A DNA stretch of 22,954 nucleotides from Conidiobolus incongruus B7586 (GCA_000697335.1 JNEM01015235.1:1-22954); one strand, 5' to 3'. Counted from the first letter of the stretch, positions 9,920 through 21,249 are shown. A program made the numbers and translations. The notes: generated from the letters alone by a model not told the origin.

Positions 9920-11190
9920 AACAACCTAATTTGTAATCTCACTACACAAATATTCAATGTATTATTTATCTAATGCTGTTATCTTGTAGAACTTTATAAC
10001 ACCTTTTTTTCAAATTAATCTGATTTCAAATTTTTATTGTTATTGAATTCTTTAATTCATAGTTTGATCAATATATCAGAGCTTGATATTTGGTTCATCA
10101 ACGTCCCTTATATTTGAACTCTATGGACTATGGTATATGAATGTTAATATCACATTTTTGCTTAATATTTATTAGAACCAGTTTCAATTTATTCTATACT
10201 ATATATGAAAATAATGTTACAGTATCATTGATATATAAAAGATTCTTTTTAATTCTATATATAAAAAAATTAATACAAAATTATGGTTTTTAAATCTGTT
10301 TTTTGATTCTGAAGCTAACTTTGTATTAATGAATATAAAAACATCTAATCTCATAAAATCAATAAACTACCATCAAAATACACCCACGTTTCAATAAATA
10401 TTATAGATTTTAGCCTTAAAATCAGATAATCTTTTGACAGACAGTTATTTCAACTAATATATTAATTGATATATTTATTTTAGTTTATGATTGATATAAA
10501 ATGGATGGTAATATATTTTTTAAGTAATTCGATGTATTTATTCTAATAATCCAAATATTATAAAATTTATTATTTAAAATTTAATATATTTAAAAGTAAT
10601 GTAATGTAATTCATTACATATTTTAGTTAAATTTTAGAATATTATAAACTACTTCATAATTGATATTTTCATATAATTGGAGATTGGGGTTAACAATTTT
10701 TAAAAATTATGGGAGGAAAGTTACTTGATGACAAAATAATCAACCAAAATATAGACTATAATTGATATTACTCTGGATGTTAATATGATATTTCAGACTT
10801 TTTAGATTTATAATTAATAAAATAAAACTCGGAAAATAAATTATCTCTAAATTATTTTGAAAAAATCTATACTGATTAAAATAACAACGATTTGAAAAAT
10901 ATTATCTGAGTATTAAACCAGGGTATTAAATATTAAAATTATCAATTTTTCAAAAAAGATATCATTTTTGTATATCAAGCATTTATTTTATTATAACCAA
11001 CAACTTATATCTATATCATATTTTACAATATTTAATTAAATCGATGTCATAATTCTAGGGTATAGACAATATCTTGGTAGAATAGTTAACATTTATATTG
11101 ATATAACCGCTATGACCTGCATGCCAAAAAATAATTGAAATATAATATTTAGTACTAAGTCATTGATTGATTCTTAGTTTCAATTTTAAA
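9920..11190. other. AT-rich spacer
   Basis: No gene, RNA or transposon motif was recognised. I searched specifically for family blocks (FKAIQ, FSQGSKF, GYLNQN, FQWI, GIDL) on both strands and found none convincing. Confidence 0.5.
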
Positions 11191-11199
11191 TCTAAAATA

Positions 11200-11935
11200 T
11201 ATAATAAAGGTTTTTAAGCTATTTGAATATCATCTATAGGTTAATTAAATCTGATATAAAAATAAATCTGAATACACTCTTCACTGCACTTAATTAATTA
11301 TATTTATAGCCATATTGAATGAGCTTAAAAGTGTGTTTTGGTATGATATCTGAATAAAGGACTGTATCAATGTTATCCTGATCAGGGTATGACCGAATAT
11401 CCAAATGCTTTCAACCATATCTCTGGTTGTAATCATCATTTTAAGATTTTGTATTTTAAAATGGTGACTAATTTTGAAAATGGAAATTTTCTATAAAATC
11501 AAAATTTTTTTGTAATAAATAGAATTGATAGTTGAATTGATCCTAGAATGCATTGTAGTTGTCGGGTAATATCATATGAAATATAAGTTCCTTATTGAAA
11601 AAACTAATTATATCAATTAATTTATAAAGATAATGATTTTCAATTTATAGTAATCTAGAATTAATTTCTATAGCATCAAGGCTAATCTCATTGTAAACTA
11701 GTATTAAAAGCTACTCCACAAAAGAGTTTGTATTCTAAGTTTGAAGATTTCCATTTATATATCTGATTTGTTATTTGAAAATATGATTTCAAAAAAAATT
11801 CCACAATATGAAAAGAGATTTGTTCTTCAACCATCTGAATGGAGAGATGTTTTTATCCTCTAAAATATATATATATATCGATTCTTATACTTATGTTACA
11901 TCTTTCAAATCTAAATTGACTTACAGCTAAAGAGT
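11200..11935 (+). pseudogene. Heavily eroded, tentative family member (copy H)
   Basis: Several weak blocks appear on the plus strand in the right order and at about the right spacing for a 290-codon family gene. Near 11206-11230 the reading is GF-stop-AI-stop-I, for G-x-Y-K-A-I-Q-V. Near 11396-11430 it is EYPNAFNHISGCN, compared with ERYPWNWFRFNHINGYL of copy D. Near 11530-11560 there is nucleotide similarity to the GIDLIES block. At 11740-11860 KISIYISD and IPQYEKRFVLQPSEWRDVFIL resemble the IYIYxP and LPxLPITLIPxDxxxVFFL blocks, followed by YIDS. Each match alone is poor; the order is what supports the call. Frames differ between blocks and stops are numerous. If real, it is the oldest copy. 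Confidence 0.4.
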
Positions 11936-13375
11936 GAGAATTTAAATCTTATAATTTTTTTATATAAAAGCTTCTAATGAGCCTTCAATACTATACAAAT
12001 ATTTTTTTATGAATTCTAAATCATGGATTTAATATTGATATTAATTTAGCTAGTATTATTTAAATTTTATATGAAATATTGGCTATTCTATATTAATTAT
12101 TCTTAAAAAACACAAAATATATGAAGTATTATTATTTTTTTCTGAAAAATATGTGATGAGATAAAATAATTTTATTGATTATTGTTTTCATTCATACCAC
12201 ATGAAATAATAATATTCAAACAAGTGATAATTATTCGCTAACTGAATAAAATTTAATCCAATTTACGATAAAACCAATAGTGTAAAATATTCAAATTTTA
12301 ACATTCTAGTTTCATCAACACTTAGGTTTTTAATTAAATTTTGAGAATAATCACTTAATACAAAAATTAATTAAAAAATACAAAGTATGGTTTATTAATT
12401 AATAGTATTAATATAATGTCAAGTTATTTTTTTCAAAATATTCAAAATTTAATGACTTTTTAGTTGATTGATGTCTTGATTTAATTGTAATAATCAAAAC
12501 TTTAATAAATTTAATATAGTATTAGGTATATACAAATGTTGATTACATTGGGACAATATAATATTTCACTGATTAGATATATATCTCAAAAAATAATAAA
12601 TACCTTAATGTTGAATTCTTAATTTTCAATTTATAGTATATAAATCAAAATTCTTATATATGAAATTAATATTTAAAATTAATACAAAAAGATAAGCTTT
12701 CTGACAATAAATTGCCTTACTCTATAATCCATTACAAGTTAAAAATACTTTGTGATCAAAAAAGGAAATTAATGACATTAATTTAAAAGAGTTTGATTTA
12801 AATAATATAATGCACTAAAATAATATTATTATATTAATAGTTGCCAATTAAAATTTTTTGATTTTACAAAATAAGTAAATAATATTTCAGACTATATAAA
12901 ACTTCCTTAATCCTATTATTATGATTTGATTTTTCATAAATGGAGTATAAAATAAGTATATATTTCAATTTTATATTTGGCTTTCAAATTCCTTTATCAA
13001 AATACTATTAATATATTTTTCAATATTGAATAAATTTATTTATTAAGTGGATATATATATTCATAATTTATTACTTGTCTAATTTGAATTTTTTTTCAAA
13101 ATATATTGAAAATATAATAATAAAATTTAAATATTAAATATAATATTCAAACTTAATTGATAGGATTTATATTTTGAAAATAATTTTATATTAATTAATC
13201 AATTACATCAAACCAAAACTATATTATGTCTTAAATAATTTCAACTATTTTAATATATACAGATTTAAGGACTATAATAAATTGAATTTATTTATTATAT
13301 TAACTAAGTATACATAGCCTATTAAAATTCTCTAAACAAAATCATAAATTGATAAGGGTATTATCTTAATACAAA
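11936..13375. other. AT-rich spacer
   Basis: This is among the most AT-rich stretches of the window. No gene or element motif was seen on either strand. Confidence 0.5.
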
Positions 13376-13379
13376 TGAA

Positions 13380-14020
13380 TGATTATTTCTGCGCATTTAT
13401 AAAATTTTACACCTATATAGCTATAGTCTGGTGAATACATATAAACCTTGTTATTTATTGGCTTAAATTGATAATGTGACCTTGATAATTCTGAAAGTAT
13501 TCAATGACATTTTCTTTTTCAGAAAGATTATATAAACTAAAATTAAAATCAAGAGTTATATAAAATGATTTATCGCTAGCAAAAAGTTCAATCCCTTTTG
13601 TAACATTAAATATGCTTCAGATTTGAGAATTTAAGCAATCAAGTTGATGATGGTTTAAAGATATTGAAGAGTTGGCATATGTTTAGTTGAGCCAATTCAA
13701 GTTCAGTAGCTTGATATTCGTTACAAATTTGCAAATTTTAATTAAAATAGCCATCAATATTCTTTAATCCAAAATGCCTCTAATCTTTAAATTTCATTAA
13801 GATCAACGGACTAAAATTCTGCGAGTTGCTGGAGATAGTTGGAACACCATTCTTTATTGACACATATTGAACTTTTTATATCCAATAAGATATATTTAAT
13901 TTCTCTCACTTAAATTAGGAACCTTTAAAAAAATAATAATCCATCACATCTAGAATTTTTTTTCAATTTGAAATGCTTTCAAATGCTTAGATATAAAAAG
14001 ACAATTTTTGACAGTACCTA
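13380..14020 (-). pseudogene. Truncated family member (copy E), sister of copy B
   Basis: This minus-strand relic is very close to copy B at the nucleotide level. Matching segments include HLKAFQI (B: SLKAFKV), NGVPTIS, the GYFN block with a TAA at the next codon, ICNEYQATELEL (B: ICNEDQAAEFQW) and GIELFASDKSFY (B: GIDLFEDDKSFY). The last is NKVYMYSPDYSYIGV (B: NKVYIYSPKSGYMTI). Similarity fades after about 13390, so the last 70-80 codons, including the FxF end, are missing or unreadable. There is no intact start: the region near 14018 that corresponds to the ATG of B reads ATA and carries a small deletion. Several stops and frame changes lie in between. It is probably a duplicate from the lineage of B, 1.7 kb away in the same orientation. 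Confidence 0.85.
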
Positions 14021-15685
14021 TTAGAGCTGATAATTATTTGAATATTATTTTACAATCTTACTTTCATAATTTTGGGCTACATTTGTACTCATTCAAATTG
14101 TATTCCATTTTGTATTTATTTATATATTGTAACTGCTGAATTACAAATCATAGCAAATTAAATTCTACTGGAATAAGCAATTAGATATAAAGGACACTTA
14201 GGTCTAAAAAATTTGCTAGTAGCTATTATCATTAATAGAAAATATTAGTATTTCAAAATGTCTGGAAAATTTGATATTTGGTCTCGGGTATAATAATGTA
14301 TAAACTTATCAAAATAACGTAAAAACCATAAATCAATAATCTTTATTATCGAAATAAGCAATTTTTCAAATTTTATCATTAAAATAATAATTTATGTTAT
14401 TTTAAGATTACGATATTATTATTAAAAGGATAAATTTGAATAGTATCTAATATTATATTTAAGCAAGCAAGCCAATAAAATTCTATATCATCATATAATC
14501 ATTATATAACATCAATTGGAACTTGAATATTTTCAATTTTAATAATCGCCATATATATATGTATAAACTTAAATGATTTTTACTCATAAATTTATTACTT
14601 ATAATATAATATAGTATCTTTAGTAGTATTTTATATTCAACTTGAAGTTATATAACTTCAGGAAACATATATTTTAATTATTTAATAAAATTATATATTC
14701 GATTCACCAATTATTATCAAAATATTTTAAATTAAAATATAATTATTTTAATTAATAATTAATTCGAAAATTTATTTTGATTAAATTCAAATAATTTGAT
14801 ATAATTTATGTTAAATATCAATTAAATATGAATATGCATAATTATATAATTTTACCCTAATGATAATACATTTCAAATCATCTATTCATTTTCTATTTAT
14901 TAATTTCATAGGAATCTTGATGATTGTAATATTAAATATTCAATTAAGTATTATACATAATTATGATCAGCTTAATATAGTAAAAAAAATATTAAGGGCT
15001 ATTCAATATATTTTTCATAGTATCAAATCCTGTTTTTATAGCATTTTATAAAAAAAAATAAACATTTTCATATTCATTAGTGAGGTAATTGATAAAATAT
15101 GTTTTATATTCAATTGTTTACAAATCACCGATATTTTAGATTTTAAATCAAAAGAATTCTCAGTTATATATAATGGATTCAAAATATTTATGAGCTTGGG
15201 GTAATACATATTTTATATTTTAATTTAAGAACAATAAATATTAATATTTAATACTAAGTCAAACTCTACAAAATACAAATATTCTAATTTAAATCATTTT
15301 TAAAATCTGGATATTTATGCAAAACTTTTTAAATCATGAGAATTGTAAAAATTATTAAAATGATATAATTTGTTCATATCATAAGAATATTTCATATATT
15401 CATAAACAAAAACAATGTTCAAATTTAAACTTTTTCAAACACATATTCAATATATTGATATATATTTCTATTATAAAAATAACAAAAATTATTTTCCAAT
15501 TTTCAAATATATATAATCTAGATTATTTAAAGTATTTTTGAAACGAACATTAATTCTGATAATTTTTTGAATATAAAATTTTGAATAAATTCTGAAGTTT
15601 TGATTTTTTATTTTAATAATAGATCTAATATCTTTATCAGATACACCAAAATTAAAATATACTATTATATATTTAATAGCTGAGA
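14021..15685. other. AT-rich spacer between copies E and B
   Basis: No supported gene was found. The open frame at 14860-15051 (plus, 63 residues, Ile-rich) and the one at 15489-15689 (minus, 66 residues) are of chance length. The second begins at an ATG that overlaps the TGA of copy B, and is treated under findings. Confidence 0.5.
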
Positions 15686-16564
15686 TCATTGAGATTTATC
15701 CTTTAAATTGTCTTCAATTAAATAGAACTGAAAATAAGTTGCCTCTTCAATATCATCAACCATTAGACTCAATGAGAAGGACCTTACTAAATCAATAAAT
15801 ACATATTCATCATTGCATTTTAGTATATATGATCCTCTGTATTTCGTTGGAATAAGCTCGAATGTTAGTTCAGGTAATTCCTTAGTAAATTTAACAACAT
15901 TGACATCCATAATTTTACTATACAAAATAGTCATATAGCCAGATTTTGGGGAATATATATAAACCTTGTTATTTATCAGCTTTAATTGGAAGTGTGACCC
16001 TAAGCTGAAATGAAATTCAGAGTAGACTAAGTCATTTTCTTCGTTACAAAAGCCAGATCTACCAGAGTTTGTATTATGAATCATATAGAATGATTTATCA
16101 TCTTCAAAAAGATCAATCCCTTCTACAGAAATAAATGCTTTTTCAGATTTAGGACTTTGAGCAATCAAGTTAGTAATGGTTTGAAGATGTTGAGGAGTCG
16201 GCATTTGATCTAGCTCAATCCATTGAAATTCAGCAGCTTGATCTTCGTTACAAATTTGCAAGTTTTGATTCAAGTAACCATCTATATGCTTTAATCTAAA
16301 ATACCTCCAATCTTTAGATTCCAATACAATCAAGGAACTAAAATCTTGCGAGTTGTGAGTGATAGTTGGTACACCATTTTTCATTGCTACATATTGATCT
16401 TTATACACCAAATAATCCATACCATTAATATCCTGGCACACAAATTTGGAACCTTGAGAAAAGTGCTCATCGGTAACAGTTAAAACATTGTCTGTTACTT
16501 TAAAAGCTTTCAAAGACCCAGAAATAAGAAGATACAATTCTTGATAAAGTCCACAATCACTCAT
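15686..16564 (-). CDS. Two-module, beta-trefoil-like family protein (copy B)
   Basis: This encodes 292 residues ending in TGA. Module 1 spans about residues 11-118. It contains YLLISGSLKAFKV, HFSQGSKFVC at 34-43, YLVYKDQYV, SLIVLE, FRLKHIDGYLNQN at 89-101 and EFQWIELD at 112-119. A linker at 120-143 (helix-like QHLQTITNLIAQ) is longer than in copy A. Module 2, about residues 144-284, contains FISVEGIDLFEDDKSFY, HFQLKLINNKVYIYSP, FTKELPELTFELIP, LKCNDEYVFID and closes with DDIEEATYFQFYLIED. By hand alignment 58 of the first 120 residues match copy C without a gap. No signal peptide, membrane span or catalytic motif is visible. The function is unknown, and the fold call is inference from the internal repeat. 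The ATG at 16564 is the first in the frame and has a TATA box 55 bases upstream. Copy C lies 1.16 kb away, divergently oriented. Broken copy E looks like a sister. Confidence 0.9.
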   Translation of the reverse strand: MSDCGLYQELYLLISGSLKAFKVTDNVLTVTDEHFSQGSKFVCQDINGMDYLVYKDQYVAMKNGVPTITHNSQDFSSLIVLESKDWRYFRLKHIDGYLNQNLQICNEDQAAEFQWIELDQMPTPQHLQTITNLIAQSPKSEKAFISVEGIDLFEDDKSFYMIHNTNSGRSGFCNEENDLVYSEFHFSLGSHFQLKLINNKVYIYSPKSGYMTILYSKIMDVNVVKFTKELPELTFELIPTKYRGSYILKCNDEYVFIDLVRSFSLSLMVDDIEEATYFQFYLIEDNLKDKSQ

Positions 16565-16612
16565 TATTGCCTAAATGATATTTGACAATCTCGATTTTTT
16601 ACTTTACCCTAC

Positions 16613-16619
16613 TTTATAC
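16613..16619 (-). promoter_or_regulatory. TATA box of copy B
   Basis: TATAAAG on the minus strand, with its first T 55 bases before the ATG at 16564, flanked by relatively GC-rich bases (GG before, TAGGG after), which makes it stand out from the AT-rich background. Confidence 0.6.
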
Positions 16620-16624
16620 CAATT

Positions 16625-17670
16625 TAAATTGAGCTTTGCTTTTCCTTTTATTTGAACTAGGTGATAATTGAAATACAAAAACAAACTTTAATCAAGTTTG
16701 AAACCAGAATTGGTGATCATAAATTTCTAATTCAATTTGTAATCAAATTATATCCTGATTAAAAATCCAATTTAAAAAATTTACAATTGTCAATGTGAAT
16801 TTATATTAGAATCGCCAAATTGAAATTGGTATCATTTTATCAAAAAATCAAAATTACAGTATAACTATTAATTGATCAAAAAAAAATAGATTAAAAATTA
16901 TATACTCAAAATAAATAATATATTGTCTGTAAAATCTTGTTAATATTATCCACTTGAAAAATTTGATATTTTATACTCTACGTTGATTTTTGAGTTTTTA
17001 ATTTGAAATGAATTAACATTAGGCACCCAAAATTTCTCAATATTTTATAATTTGTTAATTTATCAAATCACCATCAAACTCAATTTCATAAATGTGATTG
17101 GATTAAAATATAATACTCTATGGCCCTTACTTTTTGATAACTATAATGTATAGTTATATATAAATAATCAATCTATTATCAATCGATGACTTTAAGGAAG
17201 AAAATGATACAAATGAATGATATTAAAATATATTGTTTAGCTAAAGATTTTTTAATAACATCAATACTGTAGATTGCGAATAGGTTGAAACATATATTAC
17301 TCATATTTTAATGAATAAGATACATAGTTGAAAGGCTTCTGATTAAAAATATTCGGCCTTATTTTAATTCAGTTTTTAATATTATATTATTATAAACTTA
17401 TTATTGGAATAAAATTTTTTTAAAAATTAAAATTGATAAATGTGAAATAATATAAATATTTAAACTTGATCTATATATTAAAAATATATATTTCAAAATT
17501 TAACTCATTTTTAGTAATAAAAATAACAAGTATAAAAATTTAAAATTATTAATGATTTTTAATATTTTTTAAAATGAGGTAAAAATTCTAATTTAATTTC
17601 TCATTATAATATTTATTTTCTTAATTGGAAAATATTAGAAATTAAAATTCCCATCAATGAGAATACTGAA
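16625..17670. other. Shared 5' region of divergent genes B and C
   Basis: About 1.05 kb of AT-rich DNA between the two TATA boxes. It holds no gene. Any upstream control sites of B and C must lie here, but I can recognise none with confidence. A short inverted motif, AATTTGATTACAAATTG on the minus strand near 16731-16747, resembles one upstream of broken copy D (8889-8903). Confidence 0.45.
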
Positions 17671-17673
17671 ATG

Positions 17674-17681
17674 TATATAAA
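17674..17681 (+). promoter_or_regulatory. TATA box of copy C
   Basis: TATATAAA with its first T 51 bases before the ATG at 17725, at the same relative place as in copies A and B. Confidence 0.6.
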
Positions 17682-17724
17682 TTGAGGATGAGAATTACTA
17701 TATCAAATAATACATTGAATTAAA

Positions 17725-18600
17725 ATGATTGAATATGGATTAGACCAAGAGCTATGGCTATTAATTCCTGGACAATATAAAGCAATTCAAGTAAAAGATA
17801 GTACTTTGACTTTGATAAATTCCCACTTTTCTCAGGGGTCCAAATTTAAATGTGATGGATTTAATGATATATATTATCTTAAATACAATAATGAATATCT
17901 CATTTGGAAGGATAATATCGTGACTTTTTCAAGTAATTTGGAACATTTTAACTCCTTGATTATATTGGATGCTATCGACGAAAAGATATTCAGGCTTAAG
18001 CATATGAATGGATACCTTGATCAAAACTTTCAAACTTGCTCTTTGGATGAAGCAATTCACTTACAATGGATATATTTGGATCCAATACCAACTCTTGATC
18101 ATCTTACCAAATTGAATTATTTGGTATCTCATGAAGCGAACAACGAAGAGATCTATATCTCTGCTGATGGAATTGACCTTATCTCTAGTAATAAACCCTT
18201 CCATGCGTTGATTGAAGGCAACTGGGGTGACACTGTCGATGGCGATTCAGGTCTTTCTTTTTATTCAGACCATTTTCAACGTGGTGTTTCATTCAACTTC
18301 TTAAAAATTGATGGGCACATATATATTTATTTACCCGAACTTGGATATTTGGGAATTAAATATGATGAAGACTCTGAGCAAAATGAGGCTATATTTAGTG
18401 AGGACTTGCCTGAGTTACCCATTACCCTGATTCCCGCTGATAAAAGTAGTGTCTTCTTCCTTGGCTGTAATAATCAATATATTTGTGTTGATTGGATTGT
18501 AGCATCTTGTGCATGTACTGAAATGGTCGATGATGTTGAAAACGCTTCTACTTTCCAGTTTCTTACTGTAGACGAATCTTATAATAATGAGGATTTGTAA
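17725..18600 (+). CDS. Two-module, beta-trefoil-like family protein (copy C)
   Basis: This encodes 291 residues ending in TAA. Module 1 reads LWLLIPGQYKAIQV, HFSQGSKFKC at 34-43, YYLKYNNEYL, SLIILD and FRLKHMNGYLDQNFQTC at 89-105, closing with HLQWIYLD at 112-119. After a linker, module 2 begins with IYISADGIDLISSNK at 143-157. It continues through FNFLKIDGHIYIYLPELGYL, FSEDLPELPITLIPADK and CNNQYICVDW, and closes with DDVENASTFQFLTVDE. The repeated order (F-x-F/C, IN or ID turn, Y-[LI], L-x-P/L-D, Y-[LI], A-x-x-[FL]-Q-[WF]) is what suggests two beta-trefoils. The protein is acidic, with a CAC pair near residue 262 and no secretion or membrane signal. The start is supported by alignment with copies A and B at the first residue and by a TATA box 51 bases upstream. 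There are no introns. No name or activity can be assigned. Confidence 0.92.
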   Translation: MIEYGLDQELWLLIPGQYKAIQVKDSTLTLINSHFSQGSKFKCDGFNDIYYLKYNNEYLIWKDNIVTFSSNLEHFNSLIILDAIDEKIFRLKHMNGYLDQNFQTCSLDEAIHLQWIYLDPIPTLDHLTKLNYLVSHEANNEEIYISADGIDLISSNKPFHALIEGNWGDTVDGDSGLSFYSDHFQRGVSFNFLKIDGHIYIYLPELGYLGIKYDEDSEQNEAIFSEDLPELPITLIPADKSSVFFLGCNNQYICVDWIVASCACTEMVDDVENASTFQFLTVDESYNNEDL

Positions 18601-20820
18601 TTTTACAGCTAAAAGGATTAAATTAACAATTTAAATATTTGATTTCAATCTCAAAATCGTTATTTTGTTTGAATAATTTTTGAATAATTTGAATTATTTC
18701 AATAGTTAATATGATCTATTCTAATAAGGATGTTACAATTTTTGAACTCTACGAAACTGTTTTATAGAATTACTAAGTTGTTGAATTTCATTCTACAATC
18801 GTTATTTTTCAAACCATCATACCGATTATAAGCATTGTTTTATTTATTTCAAAGTATTATTTTAATAATTAATAAATTCTTATAACTGATTGACTGATTT
18901 GCAACTATAACACATTTAATTCATTAAGATTTACAAATTTATTAATAAAGAGTATTATTTTCATATAAGCACTAATATATTAAATTATACTATAAAAACT
19001 TTATATGTCAATTTAACTATAGATTCTTAATAGATTCGTAATGAATACATTAAATGAATAACTTATTACTTTAATTAATTTGCATATAATATTCCTTATG
19101 AAATCTTATATTAAAGAATAAATCATTTATCAAATTAAAATAACCACAACATATATTTCCTAGTCAACTAAATCTAATATTAAAATATTTTGAATATGAA
19201 TTCAAATTTGATATTATTAACTGCTCGAAACCTTAATCAATATATGTTCTATTTTCTTGGACTTCAAGTAATTACATTCAACATGATTTATAAGAACTTT
19301 ATATTAAATTTCAACTTCACTAACTTTTAGACAATTCAACTCCATTTAAACTAGAATCTATTTCCAAATTTACAAATATCATATACTTGCAAAATTTTAT
19401 TCCCATAAACTATACTAAATAATTCATTACTTTTTCAACTTTTATAAATGTTATTAATTAATCAAATACAAAATTATTAACTTATTCAAGAAAATTAATT
19501 TAAAAAATAAACAATATATTATTCTTTCGAGTTAACTTCTTTATTAGGTATGGATTCATTTGAAAAAATTGAGAATATTTATAAATTCATAACCACCTTA
19601 CCTGTTAATTAATAATTGTTAAAATTAAGTATTAATATTGGAGTTATGAATTCACTTTGGGTTATTTAATTGTGCCATCAGTTCAAATAATTAATTACCC
19701 TGTAATCATCAGGATTTTAAAATTACTATTGAAAAAAATAAATTTAATTTAGTTTTTGCTATTTTTAGTGTTAAATTTAATATTTATTTAAATATTGATA
19801 GTTTTAATTTAATCAGATTTCAGATTTATTTTAAAACAATATCACAACTTGGTAGTTATTAAGAGTATAAGATCTATCAACAACTTTTGTAAAGTTATAT
19901 TTTCTAAAAACAATATAATGAATATGTAATTTATAAATTATTCTTATAATTATATCAACTAATTTATAAAACTAAACTTTAAGATATATTTTTGTTGATT
20001 ATATACGACAAATATATATTATTATTCAATTTATCAACAATAGTTTTAAATTACTAAGAATCATTCCAGTATTGACTAACATTAAATATATCAATGGGGA
20101 TGATATATAATCCAATAGAGAAGCCAAAATCATAACTAAGTTAATATTATATGGGGGTATTTATTACAAAGATGAAGATTAAAATTTAAGGAAAGTTTTT
20201 TAATATATTTATCTTTTTAAGATTTATTTATCAGCTTGAGTACTAGTAAAGACAAATTAATCATTAAATATAATATTGATAATCACTCCTAATTTTATTA
20301 TATATTATATTATTTATTTTACAATATATATGATTTTTAATATATAATATAAATAAATAAATAATACAGATATTATACTTCATTTATTATCAATCAATTT
20401 GTGCATTATTTTAATAAATTTTTAAGATACAAAAAGCAGTTATTTTTATTAAAAACCAATACTTTATATTTTTACAAAGTAAGGCATAATTATATACAAA
20501 TATTTATATTTTTATAGGTATATTTTTCAATATAAGGGAGTAATTTTCATTATATAAGTTTAAATCTAAATAATATTTTGAATGTTATAACCCTTAATTA
20601 TTTTGAATTAGAAAATTTTTAAGATTTAACCTTATATTTTTAATAATAGGTATCTTTGTATTAAATTAATTACTATATTTAAATTATTTTTATATTAAAA
20701 TATAAAACTTATATTTAGATCATATAACTTTAAAAATCAAATTAATAAACAATTAAGTATATTAAATTATCTGATAATTAATATTTATTTTTATATCAAA
20801 TCTTTGTTTGTAAGATTTTA
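18601..20820. other. AT-rich spacer between copy C and the Tc1 relic
   Basis: No open frame above chance length and no family or transposase motif was found. The stretch from about 20445 to 20700 differs slightly in texture (TAAGGG and AACCCTT words) and could be part of another old element, but nothing can be named. Confidence 0.5.
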
Positions 20821-20825
20821 TAATA

Positions 20826-21053
20826 AACTAACTTGTAAAAATAAGTCATAAAATCAAGAATATATATATTTTAATTGATAACTAAAACAATTGTATATAT
20901 TGAATTACTTGAAACTATAATATATAATTAAAGTATATTATTTGATAATAAATAAATATATTTCAATTTATTTGGTAAATTATTAGCAAAAATATTAACC
21001 ATTAATATTTAACTAAGGTAAGTTATAAATTTACATGTTTTTAAGATAAAAGG
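20826..21053 (+). repeat. Left inverted repeat of Tc1 element, with two direct-repeat sites
   Basis: The outer site at about 20836-20855 reads AAAAATAAGTCATAAAATC and the inner site at 21013-21032 reads CTAAGGTAAGTTATAAATTT. Both point the same way and share the core TAAGT(C/T)ATAAA. Such paired sites bind transposase in IR/DR-type Tc1 elements; binding here is inferred. Confidence 0.65.
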
Positions 21054-21249
21054 ATATATTTAATTATATATAACCATATTTTTTGGTTTGCTATTATTTT
21101 ATATTATATTTATAGATATATTAAATTCTTTTTATTAATATCATTATACTTAAATCCCTCTTTAAAAAAAAATCTATTTATGTATTAATCAACTATATAA
21201 AAAAATTAATCAACTCATAATATTATTAGAATTACTAGTGTTAATTAAT

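Noticed and set aside
14860-15051. 63-residue Ile-rich, membrane-like peptide gene
   Set aside because: Hydrophobic, low-complexity composition follows from AT-rich DNA, the length is expected by chance, and there is no context support.
16725-16750. Shared regulatory site (TTTGTAATCAA-like) upstream of B, D and A
   Set aside because: It occurs at different distances and in different orientations, is absent upstream of C, and similar words occur in spacer DNA.
17575-17660. Miniature inverted-repeat element upstream of copy C, similar to the mariner right end (GAAATTAAAA and TTCCCAT words)
   Set aside because: The supposed arms pair poorly with each other and no target duplication is clear; likely a coincidence in AT-rich DNA.
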